Shown in pieces: positions 33,885 through 42,858 of a stretch of 64,000 nucleotides of DNA. A program made the position numbers and the translations under genes. Origin of the DNA: Acholeplasmataceae bacterium (GTDB taxonomy: Bacteria; Bacillota_I; Bacilli_A; Acholeplasmatales; Acholeplasmataceae); the NCBI GenBank assembly GCA_021108415.1, contig JAIOQX010000003.1:124001-188000 (forward strand), written 5' to 3'. A model generated the notes under the pieces. That model was not told where the DNA came from and ran no database searches. It worked only from the letters and a program-made list of their open reading frames with translations. Each line of letters opens with the position of its first letter. The first letter of the stretch is position 1.

Positions 33885-34712
33885 CTATGAAACTTCTATA
33901 ATATATGAACATTCAAAAGTCTTATTTTCTTCTAAAACATTTATTCCAGTTTTACGAGTAATATCTTTATCGTGATCAGCAAAATCAGTTAAACCATACC
34001 AAGGTTCTAAACAAATAAATGGTGCGTTTTTACCATTTAATCTCTTTGACCATATACCAAAAAACGGAAAGCCTTTTGATTTTAAAGTTACAGATTTAAA
34101 AGTATCTTTTAATGTAATTTCATCTATATGATCAAAGATGATTGCATCATTAATAAAAGTTTGATCATCTATAATTATGTTCTTAACATCTATATTTTTA
34201 TATACTTCTGTGATTTGTGGATTGCCTTTTAAAAGATACTGATTTGTGGTCTTAAATACATCTATAATCGAGCCGTTTGAGAAATTAAATGCAGGATGTG
34301 CACCTATTTGAAAGTACATGTTTTTACTATTGTTATTTTTAATGATATAAGTTATTTTAATTTGATTGTGAATTAACTCATATTTAATATATAGATCAAA
34401 TTTAAAAGGGTATATTTTTAAAGTTTCACTATTTTCTTTTAATAAATATGTAGCACTATTTATATCATAAGAAATAAGTTTAAATTCATGATCTCTTGCA
34501 AATCCGTGTTGAGATAAATGAAAGACTTTATCATTATACACGTACTCATCATCAATTAATCTACCAACAATTGGAAATAAAACGGGACTTGATCTTTTCC
34601 AATATTTTGGATCAGCTTGCCAAATGTATTCTATATCATTTCTAAGAATACTTGTTAATTCAGCTCCAAGACTATTTATTATTATTGTTAATTCACTATT
34701 TTTTAATATCAT
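33885..34712 (-). CDS. Aldose 1-epimerase family protein (LacX-like)
   Basis: 275 residues on the minus strand from ATG 34712, which has GGGTGAT 5 bases upstream; a GTG at 34721 lies within that site. The pattern LGAELTSILRNDIEYIWQAD, then SSPVLFPIVGRL and HGFARDHEF, then IGAHPAFNF is that of LacX/YihR-type mutarotase-like proteins, with His residues of the active site in HGFAR and GAHPAF. They interconvert sugar anomers or phosphosugar anomers. Single gene facing its neighbours; substrate unknown. Confidence 0.88.
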   Translation of the reverse strand: MILKNSELTIIINSLGAELTSILRNDIEYIWQADPKYWKRSSPVLFPIVGRLIDDEYVYNDKVFHLSQHGFARDHEFKLISYDINSATYLLKENSETLKIYPFKFDLYIKYELIHNQIKITYIIKNNNSKNMYFQIGAHPAFNFSNGSIIDVFKTTNQYLLKGNPQITEVYKNIDVKNIIIDDQTFINDAIIFDHIDEITLKDTFKSVTLKSKGFPFFGIWSKRLNGKNAPFICLEPWYGLTDFADHDKDITRKTGINVLEENKTFECSYIIEVS

Positions 34713-34896
34713 CTTTATCACCCATTCTATTTTATAACAAACCTATCTATAATAGAAGAAAAATGTTACAAAATAAAGCGATGAAATGTGATTGTTCAAT
34801 AAAAGATTTATTTTTTTGTAACAAGGATTAATTATGAAGAAATTATGCAAGTTTATAAATACTTTAGACTGCGTCATATTTAAAGATTAAAAGATG

Positions 34897-34951
34897 TTGA
34901 CCAATTTGGTCAATTGGTGTATAATACATTTATATTGACCGCACGGGTCAA
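34897..34951 (+). promoter_or_regulatory. Autoregulated TetR promoter with two operators
   Basis: -35 TTGACC at 34897-34902, 17-base spacer, -10 TATAAT at 34920-34925. Two copies of TTGACC-N5-GGTCAA are present: 34897-34913 (covering the -35, and a perfect palindrome but for its centre) and 34935-34951 (just after the start of transcription). Their centres are 38 bases apart. The TetR product beginning at 34973 is the likely ligand-controlled repressor. Confidence 0.88.
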
Positions 34952-34972
34952 TCAGTGATGGAGGTAATCTAA

Positions 34973-35590
34973 ATGATGTTGAAAGCATTAGAAAAAATGG
35001 ATCCAGTAAAAAGAGCTAATTTAATAGATAGTGCCATGAAAGAATTTGGTAAAAACGGATTTGATAAAGCATCAACAAATGTAATAGTCAATGAAGCAGG
35101 TATTTCAAAAGGATTACTGTATCACTATTTTTCTACCAAACAAGAATTATTTGAAACGCTATCTATCTATTCAATTACTTTAATTGGTGATCATATAGAA
35201 CAAGAGTTAGATTGGGAGATTGGTGATATCACTAAGAGATTAGAACATATCACAATGATTAAGTTAAGACTTTTTAAGATGTATCCATATTTATTGGATT
35301 TCAGCAAAAATATATTTTCTGAAAGCACACTTGATGAAGTGAAAGAGAAAATCTATAAGTATATACCAAACTTTCATGAAAAAGTATTTAGTTATCATAT
35401 AGATTATTCGATTTTTAAAGAAGGTATTGATGTTGAAAAAGCAATTGTTTTTCTTCAGTATTTTCTAGATCAGTACTCAGAAAACTTACTTAAAAAATAT
35501 ATGGTTTCCAAAGATGAGATGAATCTAGATGAGATAGAAAAAGAACTTAAGGCATATTTAGAGATATATCAAAGTGGATTTTATAAGTAA
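34973..35590 (+). CDS. TetR/AcrR family regulator of the ABC exporter
   Basis: 205 residues. HTH: KRANLIDSAMKEFGKNGFDK, ASTNVIVNEAGISKGLLYHY. GGAGG lies 8 bases before ATG 34973. The C-terminal region of about 140 residues would bind the inducer. It heads an operon with an ABC-2 exporter and a small membrane protein, and its promoter carries two copies of a 17-bp inverted repeat, so it probably represses itself and the exporter until a toxic compound binds. Confidence 0.92.
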   Translation: MMLKALEKMDPVKRANLIDSAMKEFGKNGFDKASTNVIVNEAGISKGLLYHYFSTKQELFETLSIYSITLIGDHIEQELDWEIGDITKRLEHITMIKLRLFKMYPYLLDFSKNIFSESTLDEVKEKIYKYIPNFHEKVFSYHIDYSIFKEGIDVEKAIVFLQYFLDQYSENLLKKYMVSKDEMNLDEIEKELKAYLEIYQSGFYK

Positions 35591-35621
35591 ATTAAATACA
35601 TTAAAAAAAAGGAGATATGTT

Positions 35622-36476
35622 ATGATATCGGTCAAAAATTTAACGCATAATTATAATCATGATGGTAAACCAGCAGTAAATAATATTAGTTTTGAAATTA
35701 AAAAAGGAGAGACTTTTGGTTTCTTAGGGCCTTCGGGAGCAGGTAAATCAACTACTCAAGGTATATTAACGGGTTTGTTAAAATTACAAGATGGAGTGGT
35801 CGAAGTAGCAGGATATGATATGCACAAAGTAGAAAAAGAGCGCTTTAATAAAATAGGTGTTTCTTTTGAACAATCAAATGTCTATTCAAAATTAACAGCA
35901 TTAGAAAATTTAAAATTCTATGCAGACTTATTTGATGTACCAACCAAAGATCCACATGAGTTAATAAAACTTGTTGGATTGGAAGGTAGAGAAAATGATC
36001 GTGCTGGAGAATTTTCAAAAGGGATGAAACATCGTCTTACATTTGCAAGATCGATGATTAACAGTCCAGAATTATGGTTTTTAGATGAACCTACAACTGG
36101 ACTAGACCCTGCGATAGCTGCAAATATTAAAGATATCATCAAAGAAGAAAAAGCAAAAGGAACAACTATATTCCTTACAACCCATAATATGTTTATCGCT
36201 GATGAACTTTGTGATAGAGTTGCTTTTATCATAGATGGTGAAATTAAATTAATTGATACACCTAAGAATTTAAAACAACAATATGGTAAAAAACTTGTAG
36301 AGGTTGAATATATAAAAAATGGTAAATCAGTTGTTGAAACATATAAAACCATAGAAGATACAGATCGTGAAAAACTAGCAGCTATCATTAAAAACAATGA
36401 AATTATATCTATGCATTCAAAAGAAGCAACATTAGAAGAAATATTTATAACAGTTACTGGTAGGGGGCTCATCTAG
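35622..36476 (+). CDS. ABC transporter ATP-binding protein
   Basis: 284 residues from ATG 35622 with AAAAGGAGAT upstream; a longer frame from 35574 overlaps the TetR gene without a site. Walker A GPSGAGKST is at 36-44, the signature reads FSKGMKHRL and Walker B is LWFLDEPTTGLDP. The C-terminal 70 residues are the extension typical of ABC-2 drug or bacteriocin exporters (GEIKLIDTPKNLKQQYG). It powers export by the two permeases that follow. The stop is 1 base before the next ATG. Confidence 0.94.
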   Translation: MISVKNLTHNYNHDGKPAVNNISFEIKKGETFGFLGPSGAGKSTTQGILTGLLKLQDGVVEVAGYDMHKVEKERFNKIGVSFEQSNVYSKLTALENLKFYADLFDVPTKDPHELIKLVGLEGRENDRAGEFSKGMKHRLTFARSMINSPELWFLDEPTTGLDPAIAANIKDIIKEEKAKGTTIFLTTHNMFIADELCDRVAFIIDGEIKLIDTPKNLKQQYGKKLVEVEYIKNGKSVVETYKTIEDTDREKLAAIIKNNEIISMHSKEATLEEIFITVTGRGLI

Positions 36477-36477
36477 C

Positions 36478-37668
36478 ATGAAATTGCTAAGTACTTATTT
36501 AAAAGAAATAAAAATCGCTTCACGAGGATTTTATTTTTACATTGAAATATTTATTGCTATACTTTTGCTTGTTGTAGTTTTAGTGGCAATTGATGATTAT
36601 CCAGACAGCAAAGCAGAAGAATATGTATATTATGACATGAGTGATGTTCAATTTGATTCGATGTTAGCTATGCAGTTGGCTTCAGATTCTATTATTCAAA
36701 TTGAAGATAGTCAATTTGATTTAAAAGCTGTATCATTTGATGTTTTAAATATAGATTCTGAACAAGTCACAAGTTATGTATTTGAAAGTTCAAAAACGAT
36801 TAGTGTACCTACATTACAAATGATCAATGTAGAAACTAATCAAATCATTAAAACAATCTATATTGTTGATAGTCTAGATGATTTACTAAGATTATCATTA
36901 TCGAGTGGAAATGCTGGATCTAAAATAACTACAAATGAATTAGATGAAGTAATCTATACATATATTATTCAAGGATATGAAACAGAGCGATATGTTGACT
37001 TTTTATATTTGACACATTCTATTGACGAATCATCAATTGCAGGTGAGCTAGCTAGTCAAGATGTGGTAGAAATAGGATCTTCAAATCGATTGACTAATAA
37101 AGAAGCAATTGTTCCTGTATTTGTCGTTTTTGCGGGATCTCTTATGGGGTTATTTATTGTGATAGCATATCTATTTTTAGATAAAGGACAAGGAGTTATT
37201 AAAGCTTTGGCTGTTACGCCATCTACTATAGGAAGTTATTTATTAAGTAAAAATTTTGTGATCATGACAACTGTTGTGATTTCTTCAAGTATTGTCGCAA
37301 TTCCTATTATGGGATTGAAGCCTAATTATTTCTTATTTTATGTATTTTTATTAATTACAACATTCGCTTTTTCATCTATTGGTTTATTTGTCTCAAGTTT
37401 CTTTGATTCAATAGGTAAATCATTTGGTGTCGTCTATATATTAATGATTGTACTTATGATTCCTGTGATTTCTTATTATAATAGTAGTTTTGATCCCCTA
37501 TGGATTAAGTTTTTTCCAACTTATCCAGTCTTACAAGGGTTTAAAGGGATTTTGATGGGACAACCTGATTGGGCTTATGTCTCAATATATGCTGGTGTAT
37601 TTCTTTTAGCGGGTATTGGCATTTTAGGATTAGCCAATATTAGATTTAAGAAGTCACTTACGATATAG
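36478..37668 (+). CDS. ABC-2 type permease
   Basis: 396 residues. A single N-terminal membrane segment (about 16-38) is followed by a large external domain of about 190 residues and five or six further segments from about 212 to 390, ending in VSIYAGVFLLAGIGILGLAN. This is the YhfR/LinK-like ABC-2 layout. It forms half of the pore; the other half is the next gene. It starts 1 base after the ATPase stop. Transported compound unknown. Confidence 0.87.
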   Translation: MKLLSTYLKEIKIASRGFYFYIEIFIAILLLVVVLVAIDDYPDSKAEEYVYYDMSDVQFDSMLAMQLASDSIIQIEDSQFDLKAVSFDVLNIDSEQVTSYVFESSKTISVPTLQMINVETNQIIKTIYIVDSLDDLLRLSLSSGNAGSKITTNELDEVIYTYIIQGYETERYVDFLYLTHSIDESSIAGELASQDVVEIGSSNRLTNKEAIVPVFVVFAGSLMGLFIVIAYLFLDKGQGVIKALAVTPSTIGSYLLSKNFVIMTTVVISSSIVAIPIMGLKPNYFLFYVFLLITTFAFSSIGLFVSSFFDSIGKSFGVVYILMIVLMIPVISYYNSSFDPLWIKFFPTYPVLQGFKGILMGQPDWAYVSIYAGVFLLAGIGILGLANIRFKKSLTI

Positions 37669-37680
37669 GGAGGCATAAAA

Positions 37681-38682
37681 ATGTTTAATAAAATATTAAA
37701 AATATTCCGTAAAGAAATAAAAGTAGCATTTCGTGATGGTATGATGATCATTATATTAGTCATGCCTATCATGCTAGCGTTTGGAATTAAACTTTTTACT
37801 CCAAGCATAACTGATGCATCAATAAAAATTGCTTTACTAGAAACCGATAGCACAGAACACATTAATTATCTTGAAAGATATGTTCAAGTTGAATTATTTG
37901 ATGATGTAGAATCACTTGAAAAAAGAGTGAATAAAAATGATGATATTATAGGATATCTACAAACTTCAAACGGGTATCAAATCATTATAGAAGGTAATGA
38001 AATTGAAGGTATTATTGATTACGCTAAATTACTAAACGTTTATTATGCAAATGGAGCAAGTACGCTGACGTCAAACACAGAGATATTATCTTTACAAAAT
38101 GATGATTCACCATTGGTTGCAGTACTTACTAATATGCTAATTTTAATGATTATTATGTTAGCTGGTATGGTTATAAGTTTATCAATTGTTGAAGAGAAAA
38201 AAGATAAAACAATAAGCGCTATAAATGTTTCACCTGTTACACAAACAAGTTTTATTATCGGTAAGGTTTTATTAGGTGGTATATCATCATTGTTTTCAAT
38301 TATAGTTTCATTGTTAATATTAGGATTTCAAGATATTAATTGGATAATGATTATTCTAGTAGGTATAAGTTCAATGTTTTTAACCTTCATTATTGGATTC
38401 TTACAAGGGTTGATATCTAATGATGTTATTGAAGCAGCAAGTGGTGTTAAACTAATTATGATACCAATGGCAGGCTCAATTGCAGGATATTTGTTGCTAT
38501 CTGCTAAGTGGCAATGGACGATGTATTGGTCACCATTTTACTGGACGTACAAAGCAAATGATTTAATATTAACGCAAAAAGGTGATTGGGGTACAATATT
38601 ATTAAGTGTAGCAGCGGTGATTGCATTAACATTTATTGTTTATCTAGTTGCATATCCTAAGATTAGAAAAGGTCTTAGTTAA
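37681..38682 (+). CDS. ABC-2 type permease
   Basis: 333 residues with the same architecture as the preceding permease: one N-terminal segment (MMIIILVMPIMLAFGIKLF), an external domain of about 120 residues and five to six segments from 150 on. The stretch SIVEEKKDKTISAINVSPVT before the second membrane segment is the ABC-2 coupling region. GGGAGGCATAAA precedes ATG. The two unequal permeases suggest a heterodimeric exporter. Confidence 0.9.
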   Translation: MFNKILKIFRKEIKVAFRDGMMIIILVMPIMLAFGIKLFTPSITDASIKIALLETDSTEHINYLERYVQVELFDDVESLEKRVNKNDDIIGYLQTSNGYQIIIEGNEIEGIIDYAKLLNVYYANGASTLTSNTEILSLQNDDSPLVAVLTNMLILMIIMLAGMVISLSIVEEKKDKTISAINVSPVTQTSFIIGKVLLGGISSLFSIIVSLLILGFQDINWIMIILVGISSMFLTFIIGFLQGLISNDVIEAASGVKLIMIPMAGSIAGYLLLSAKWQWTMYWSPFYWTYKANDLILTQKGDWGTILLSVAAVIALTFIVYLVAYPKIRKGLS

Positions 38683-38702
38683 AAAAATAAGGAGATAAAA
38701 AA

Positions 38703-38927
38703 ATGGGTATTGGATATTTATTAGGAGCAATAGCAGCATTTTTATATGCTGGATTTGTAGGATATTTTGGTGGTATTAAAAAGAATGCAGGATTGATAAG
38801 ATTAGTAAAAGCTAAAATAGGAAAAAATATGAAAGATCAAACAGCAGCAAACTGGTGTATCGGTATGAGCATATTCATGCTAGTCTTAGGGATATTCTTG
38901 ATTGTATTTGGACTTATACAAGCTTAA
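38703..38927 (+). CDS. Small two-TM membrane protein of the ABC operon
   Basis: 74 residues with AAGGAGAT upstream. Two membrane segments (about 5-23 and 49-72) are joined by a basic loop (KAKIGKNMKDQTAANW). It looks like the DUF3784 or SdpI-related small proteins of Firmicutes, but I cannot assign it surely. It is the last gene of the TetR-ABC operon, followed by a terminator, so it may be an accessory to the exporter. Confidence 0.75.
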   Translation: MGIGYLLGAIAAFLYAGFVGYFGGIKKNAGLIRLVKAKIGKNMKDQTAANWCIGMSIFMLVLGIFLIVFGLIQA

Positions 38928-38973
38928 TTTAAAAAACGATTTAAAAAAAAGGTGCAATTCAATGAATAAAATA

Positions 38974-39008
38974 AGAGGCTTTTCTTCAAATTGAAGAAAG
39001 GCTTTTTA
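38974..39008 (+). terminator. Terminator of the TetR-ABC operon
   Basis: AGGCTTTTCTTCAA pairs with the following TTGAAGAAAGGCTT region, closed by a short loop and followed by T residues. Confidence 0.8.
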
Positions 39009-39046
39009 TATCTATAAATAAAGATCTAATTTTTATGTAAACTTTG

Positions 39047-39115
39047 TTGACAAAGGAAAAGTTGCGTGATACAATATTGATAGTATTCAATATAGATAAA
39101 CATCAATATAGATAA
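39047..39115 (+). promoter_or_regulatory. ars operon promoter and ArsR-type operator repeats
   Basis: -35 TTGACA (39047-39052) and -10 TACAAT (39070-39075), 17 bases apart. Downstream the 13-base word TCAATATAGATAA occurs twice (39087-39099 and 39103-39115), 16 bases apart, and an inverted partner AATATTGAT overlaps the -10. These are likely binding sites of the ArsR protein encoded next. Confidence 0.75.
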
Positions 39116-39135
39116 TTAGTAAAAGAGGCGATATA

Positions 39136-39426
39136 ATGAATAAAGAATTAGTTGAGTATTTTAGAGTTTTATCTGATCCTAATCGATTAGAGATCGTAGA
39201 ATTACTTTTAAAAGGTGAGACTTGTGGATGTACATTGATCGATAAACTATCCATTTCACAACCTACACTATCTTATCACCTAAAGACAATTACTAAATCA
39301 GGACTAGCATCTGCAAAGCGTGATGGCAACTGGATTAAGCATTTTGTCGATAGACAAAAGCTTAATGATATGATTGAGTATTTAACAGAACTTAGAGATA
39401 TGGAGATCAAGCAATGCAGTTTATAA
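39136..39426 (+). CDS. arsR: ArsR family arsenic-responsive repressor
   Basis: 96 residues. Winged helix: VLSDPNRLEIVELLLKGETC then LSISQPTLSYHLKTITKSGL. The thiol pair Cys30-X-Cys32 in ETCGCTLID is the classical As(III)/Sb(III) site of ArsR; Cys94 near the C-terminus could be a third ligand. Binding of arsenite releases it from the promoter. Its last 13 bases overlap the permease gene, so it leads the operon and controls it. Confidence 0.93.
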   Translation: MNKELVEYFRVLSDPNRLEIVELLLKGETCGCTLIDKLSISQPTLSYHLKTITKSGLASAKRDGNWIKHFVDRQKLNDMIEYLTELRDMEIKQCSL

Positions 39427-40436
39427 AAGACATATTTATATTTTTAAATGATGTTTTACTAAAAATGACTTGGCTACAAAACATAGTCAATTCAATATTA
39501 ATAAATGTTTTTGGAGTTAGTGAAACAAGCTATCTTTACAAAGCACTCTCATTTTTCTTTTATGATGTTATAAAAATCTTTATACTTTTATCAGTATTAA
39601 TTTATATATCCTCATATATTCAATCTCATTTTACACCAGAGAGAACTAAGAAGATATTAACTAAGTTTAAAGGGCTACCTGGTAATATTATTGGCGCTTT
39701 ATTAGGAACAGTTACACCGTTTTGTTCATGTTCGTCAATTCCTATTTTTATAGGATTTACAAAAGCTGGACTACCTATTGGAGTTACCTTTTCATTTTTA
39801 ATCTCTTCACCGTTAGTTGATCTAGCATCCATGATTTTACTAGCAAGTATCTTTGGATGGCCAATAGCATTAGCTTATGTAGGCGTTGGATTGATTATCG
39901 CAGTGATTGGAGGAACAGTCATTGATAAACTCCATATGGAAAAATATGTAGAAGAATTTGTAACTCAAGGGATGGATCAAAACCAAGATATAGAAATCGC
40001 TGAGCAAACAAGAAAACAAAGACATGAGTATTCTATTGAACAAGTTAAAGAAGTGATTACAAAAGTATGGGTTTATATTTTAATTGGTGTAGGTATTGGA
40101 GCAATCATTCATGGATATATCCCTCAAAATATTATTGAAACAGTATTAGGCGATAATAATCCGTTTTCTGTAATCATCGCAACCATAGTAGGTGTACCAA
40201 TGTATGCAGATATCTTTGGAACATTACCGATAGCTGAAGCATTAGTATTTAAAGGTGTTGGTATTGGTACAGTTCTAGCATTTATGATGGCAGTAACTGC
40301 ACTAAGTCTACCATCAATGATATTACTTAGAAAAGTTGTTAAACCTAAACTTTTAGGTCTATTTATCTTCATCGTAACCACAGGAATTATAATAACAGGA
40401 TATTTATTCAATTTATTTGGATATCTATTTATATAA
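39414..40436 (+). CDS. arsP: Permease of the YraQ/ArsP (DUF318) family
   Basis: 340 residues with eight or so membrane segments and a charged cytoplasmic loop near 180-215 (MDQNQDIEIAEQTRKQRHEY). The conserved motif TPFCSCSSIPIFIGF near residues 101-115 holds the Cys pair that defines the family, followed by AGLPIGVTFSFLISSPLVD. Some members export trivalent organoarsenicals, and the ars context supports that here. It overlaps arsR by 13 bases. Whether it moves methylated or inorganic arsenic cannot be read from sequence. Confidence 0.88.
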   Translation: MQFIKDIFIFLNDVLLKMTWLQNIVNSILINVFGVSETSYLYKALSFFFYDVIKIFILLSVLIYISSYIQSHFTPERTKKILTKFKGLPGNIIGALLGTVTPFCSCSSIPIFIGFTKAGLPIGVTFSFLISSPLVDLASMILLASIFGWPIALAYVGVGLIIAVIGGTVIDKLHMEKYVEEFVTQGMDQNQDIEIAEQTRKQRHEYSIEQVKEVITKVWVYILIGVGIGAIIHGYIPQNIIETVLGDNNPFSVIIATIVGVPMYADIFGTLPIAEALVFKGVGIGTVLAFMMAVTALSLPSMILLRKVVKPKLLGLFIFIVTTGIIITGYLFNLFGYLFI

Positions 40437-40457
40437 AAAAAAAGGAGAAGTAAAAAA

Positions 40458-40688
40458 ATGAATATTAAAGTTTTAGGATCAGGGTGTCCAAAATGCAAGT
40501 TATTAGAAAAGAATGTCGTTGAGGCATTAGCTAAGTTAGGTAAAAAAGCAGATGTCGAAAAAGTTACTGATTATGCTGAAATGGCAAAATACAATGTCAT
40601 GAGTACACCTGCACTAGTCATTGATGGAAAAGTAGTGATCACTGGTCGTGTAGCCAATCCAAAAGAATTGGAAGAATTATTAAAATAA
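40458..40688 (+). CDS. Small thioredoxin-like redox protein (TM0996/MTH895 type)
   Basis: 76 residues. The redox motif is CPKC in GSGCPKCKLLEKNVVEAL, at residues 10-13, and the cis-Pro strand is VMSTPALVIDGKVV. This minimal fold is commonly encoded beside YraQ/ArsP permeases and arsenic genes. It probably supplies electrons to ArsC or to the permease's Cys pair. AAAAAGGAGAAG precedes ATG. It is cytoplasmic (no signal). Confidence 0.92.
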   Translation: MNIKVLGSGCPKCKLLEKNVVEALAKLGKKADVEKVTDYAEMAKYNVMSTPALVIDGKVVITGRVANPKELEELLK

Positions 40689-40710
40689 TCAATCAAAAGG
40701 AGCAAACCAT

Positions 40711-41112
40711 ATGAAAAGAACAGTCGCATTCGTGTGTACACACAATAGCTGTAGATCAATTATGGCAGAAGGCTGGGCAAGAGAGCTTGGATCTGATATC
40801 ATGGAGATTTACTCAGCTGGAACAGAAAAATACGATAGTCCTAAACCAATGGCATTAGAAGTTATGAATGATATAGGAATTGATATGAGTCATGCAAGAT
40901 CTAAATTATTATCAGATATTCCTGAATCAGTAGATATTTTAATTACCATGGGATGTGGTGTTCAATGTCCATTTGTTGTTTGTGATCATAGAGAAGATTG
41001 GGGTTTAGATGATCCTAGTGGTGGTCCAAAAAGTGGATTTGAAACAACTAGAGACCTTGTTAAAGTCAAAGTCCTAGATTTAATTGATCGTATCAATAAA
41101 GGTTTGTTATAG
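40711..41112 (+). CDS. arsC: Arsenate reductase, LMW phosphatase type
   Basis: 133 residues. The CX5R loop CTHNSCR at 9-15 follows strand VAFVC, and the Asp of DDPSGGP is the general acid. A further Cys pair in MGCGVQCPFVVCDH may relay the disulfide, as in thioredoxin-coupled enzymes. It reduces arsenate to arsenite for export by the next gene. AAAAGGAGCA precedes ATG; its last base is the first of acr3. Confidence 0.93.
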   Translation: MKRTVAFVCTHNSCRSIMAEGWARELGSDIMEIYSAGTEKYDSPKPMALEVMNDIGIDMSHARSKLLSDIPESVDILITMGCGVQCPFVVCDHREDWGLDDPSGGPKSGFETTRDLVKVKVLDLIDRINKGLL

Positions 41113-42179
41113 TGAAGAAAACAAATAAAGGCATCAGTTTTTTCGAAACTTATTTGACTATATTTGTTTTAATTTGCATGGTAATTGGTGTTTTGATCGG
41201 TAATTATTTACCAGCGATACCAGAATTTTTAAATCAGTTTGAAATCTATAATGTAAATATTGCTATCGGTGTTTTAATATGGGTAATGATATATCCGATG
41301 ATGCTAAAAATTGATTTTTCATCTGTTAAAAATGTCGGTAAGAATCCTAAAGGATTATATTTAACATGGATTGTTAATTGGCTGATTAAACCCTTTACGA
41401 TGTTTTTAATAGCAAGTCTATTCTTTTTAGTTATTTTCAAATCTATAATCCCAGAAAATCTTGCAAATGATTATTTAGTAGGTGCAGTTTTATTAGGTGC
41501 AGCACCATGTACTGCAATGGTCTTTGTCTGGAGTAGTCTAACTCGTGGAAATCCAGCTTATACTTTAGTGCAGGTGGCAACAAATGATTTAATCATATTA
41601 ATATTATTTGTTCCTATAGTGGGTTTACTACTTGGTATTGGTGGTATTGCTGTACCATGGGGTACATTATTCTTATCAGTTGTCTTATTTGTCGTCATCC
41701 CATTAGTTGCAGCGTCACTTACCAGATATTTTGTGATTAAACAAAAGGGATCTACATTTTATAATAATGAGTTTATAACTAAATTTAGTAAGATTACAAT
41801 TATTGGATTATTATTAACGTTGATTATTATATTTTCTCTACAAAGTGAGTTAATCATAAATAATCCTCTACATATAATCCTAATTGGTATACCTCTAGTG
41901 ATACAGACGACTTTGATTTTCTTTATCGCATATGGTGGTGCAAAACTATTAAAACTACCACATGATGTAGCTGCACCAGCAGGCATGATTGGTGCAAGTA
42001 ATTTCTTTGAATTATCAGTTGCTGTTGCAATTGCATTATTTCCTTTAAATCCAGGTGTAGCACTTGCAACGATAGTTGGCGTTTTAGTAGAAGTTCCTGT
42101 CATGTTAATACTTGTTAAAATAGCAAATAAAACAAAGCATTGGTTTACTGATTCAACGATTAATCAAGAAGTAAATTAA
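41112..42179 (+). CDS. acr3: Arsenite efflux transporter, ACR3 family
   Basis: 355 residues, ten membrane segments. The N-terminus SFFETYLTIFVLICMVIGVL and the conserved Cys region GAVLLGAAPCTAMVFVWSSL, which includes the Cys required for arsenite transport in ACR3, define the family. It starts with GTG sharing one base with the arsC stop. It exports arsenite made by ArsC. ArsA is absent, so it works as a secondary carrier. It is the last gene of the ars operon. Confidence 0.95.
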   Translation: MKKTNKGISFFETYLTIFVLICMVIGVLIGNYLPAIPEFLNQFEIYNVNIAIGVLIWVMIYPMMLKIDFSSVKNVGKNPKGLYLTWIVNWLIKPFTMFLIASLFFLVIFKSIIPENLANDYLVGAVLLGAAPCTAMVFVWSSLTRGNPAYTLVQVATNDLIILILFVPIVGLLLGIGGIAVPWGTLFLSVVLFVVIPLVAASLTRYFVIKQKGSTFYNNEFITKFSKITIIGLLLTLIIIFSLQSELIINNPLHIILIGIPLVIQTTLIFFIAYGGAKLLKLPHDVAAPAGMIGASNFFELSVAVAIALFPLNPGVALATIVGVLVEVPVMLILVKIANKTKHWFTDSTINQEVN

Positions 42180-42186
42180 TTTATAA

Positions 42187-42221
42187 AAGATATCAGAGAA
42201 TTCTTTGATATCTTTTTTTAA
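42187..42221 (+). terminator. Terminator of the ars operon
   Basis: AAGATATCA and TGATATCTT arms followed by a T run just after acr3. Confidence 0.88.
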
Positions 42222-42292
42222 AGTCTAATAAGTTTAACTTGGCAATTAAAAATGGTAAAATAATATAAAATTATAACATGAAGGAGATTTTT

Positions 42293-42775
42293 ATGAAACA
42301 AGCTATACAAGATCAACTAAATACTTTTACAAATGATTTTTTATCAGTTGTTATTGCAACACAAACTAATGAAGATAAACCATATAACTCTTATGCACCT
42401 TTTGTAAATTATGACAATCATTATTATTTTATAATCAGCAAGATAGCTAAGCATTATGACAATTTAGTAAACCATAAACAAGCTAGTATTATGTTTATTG
42501 AAGATGAGTCAAAAACACCTAATATATTTTTTAGAAAAAGGCTTTCTTATGCTGTTTCAGTTGAGTTAGATATTAATGATGACCTACTTAAAAAAGCTTT
42601 TGTAGATCGCTTTGGTGATATGGCAAATATGCTTTTTAAAATGGATTTTTTGATCGTTAAATGCAATATAGAAAATGGACGTTTTGTTATTGGTCCTGGT
42701 CAAGCATACGATATTGATTCCAACATGAAAGTTATAGAACAAGTAAAGAGTCTTAAAGGTCATTCGAGAAAGTAA
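42293..42775 (+). CDS. HugZ-like / pyridoxamine 5'-phosphate oxidase family protein
   Basis: 160 residues from ATG 42293, which has GAAGGAGAT 5 bases upstream; the earlier ATG at 42278 is part of that leader. The split-barrel pattern is DFLSVVIATQTNEDKPYNSY then HYYFIISKIAKHYDNLVNHK, followed by ASIMFIEDES, close to HugZ-type heme-handling proteins. A flavin or heme cofactor is possible. Single gene between terminators, third of this fold in the window. Confidence 0.82.
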   Translation: MKQAIQDQLNTFTNDFLSVVIATQTNEDKPYNSYAPFVNYDNHYYFIISKIAKHYDNLVNHKQASIMFIEDESKTPNIFFRKRLSYAVSVELDINDDLLKKAFVDRFGDMANMLFKMDFLIVKCNIENGRFVIGPGQAYDIDSNMKVIEQVKSLKGHSRK

Positions 42776-42858
42776 AATTATATTTATTTTTGATAAATTA
42801 ACCTGTTTTTGTGTTAAAATATATGTTGTATGAAATGTAGAATATAAAGGGGTAAATG

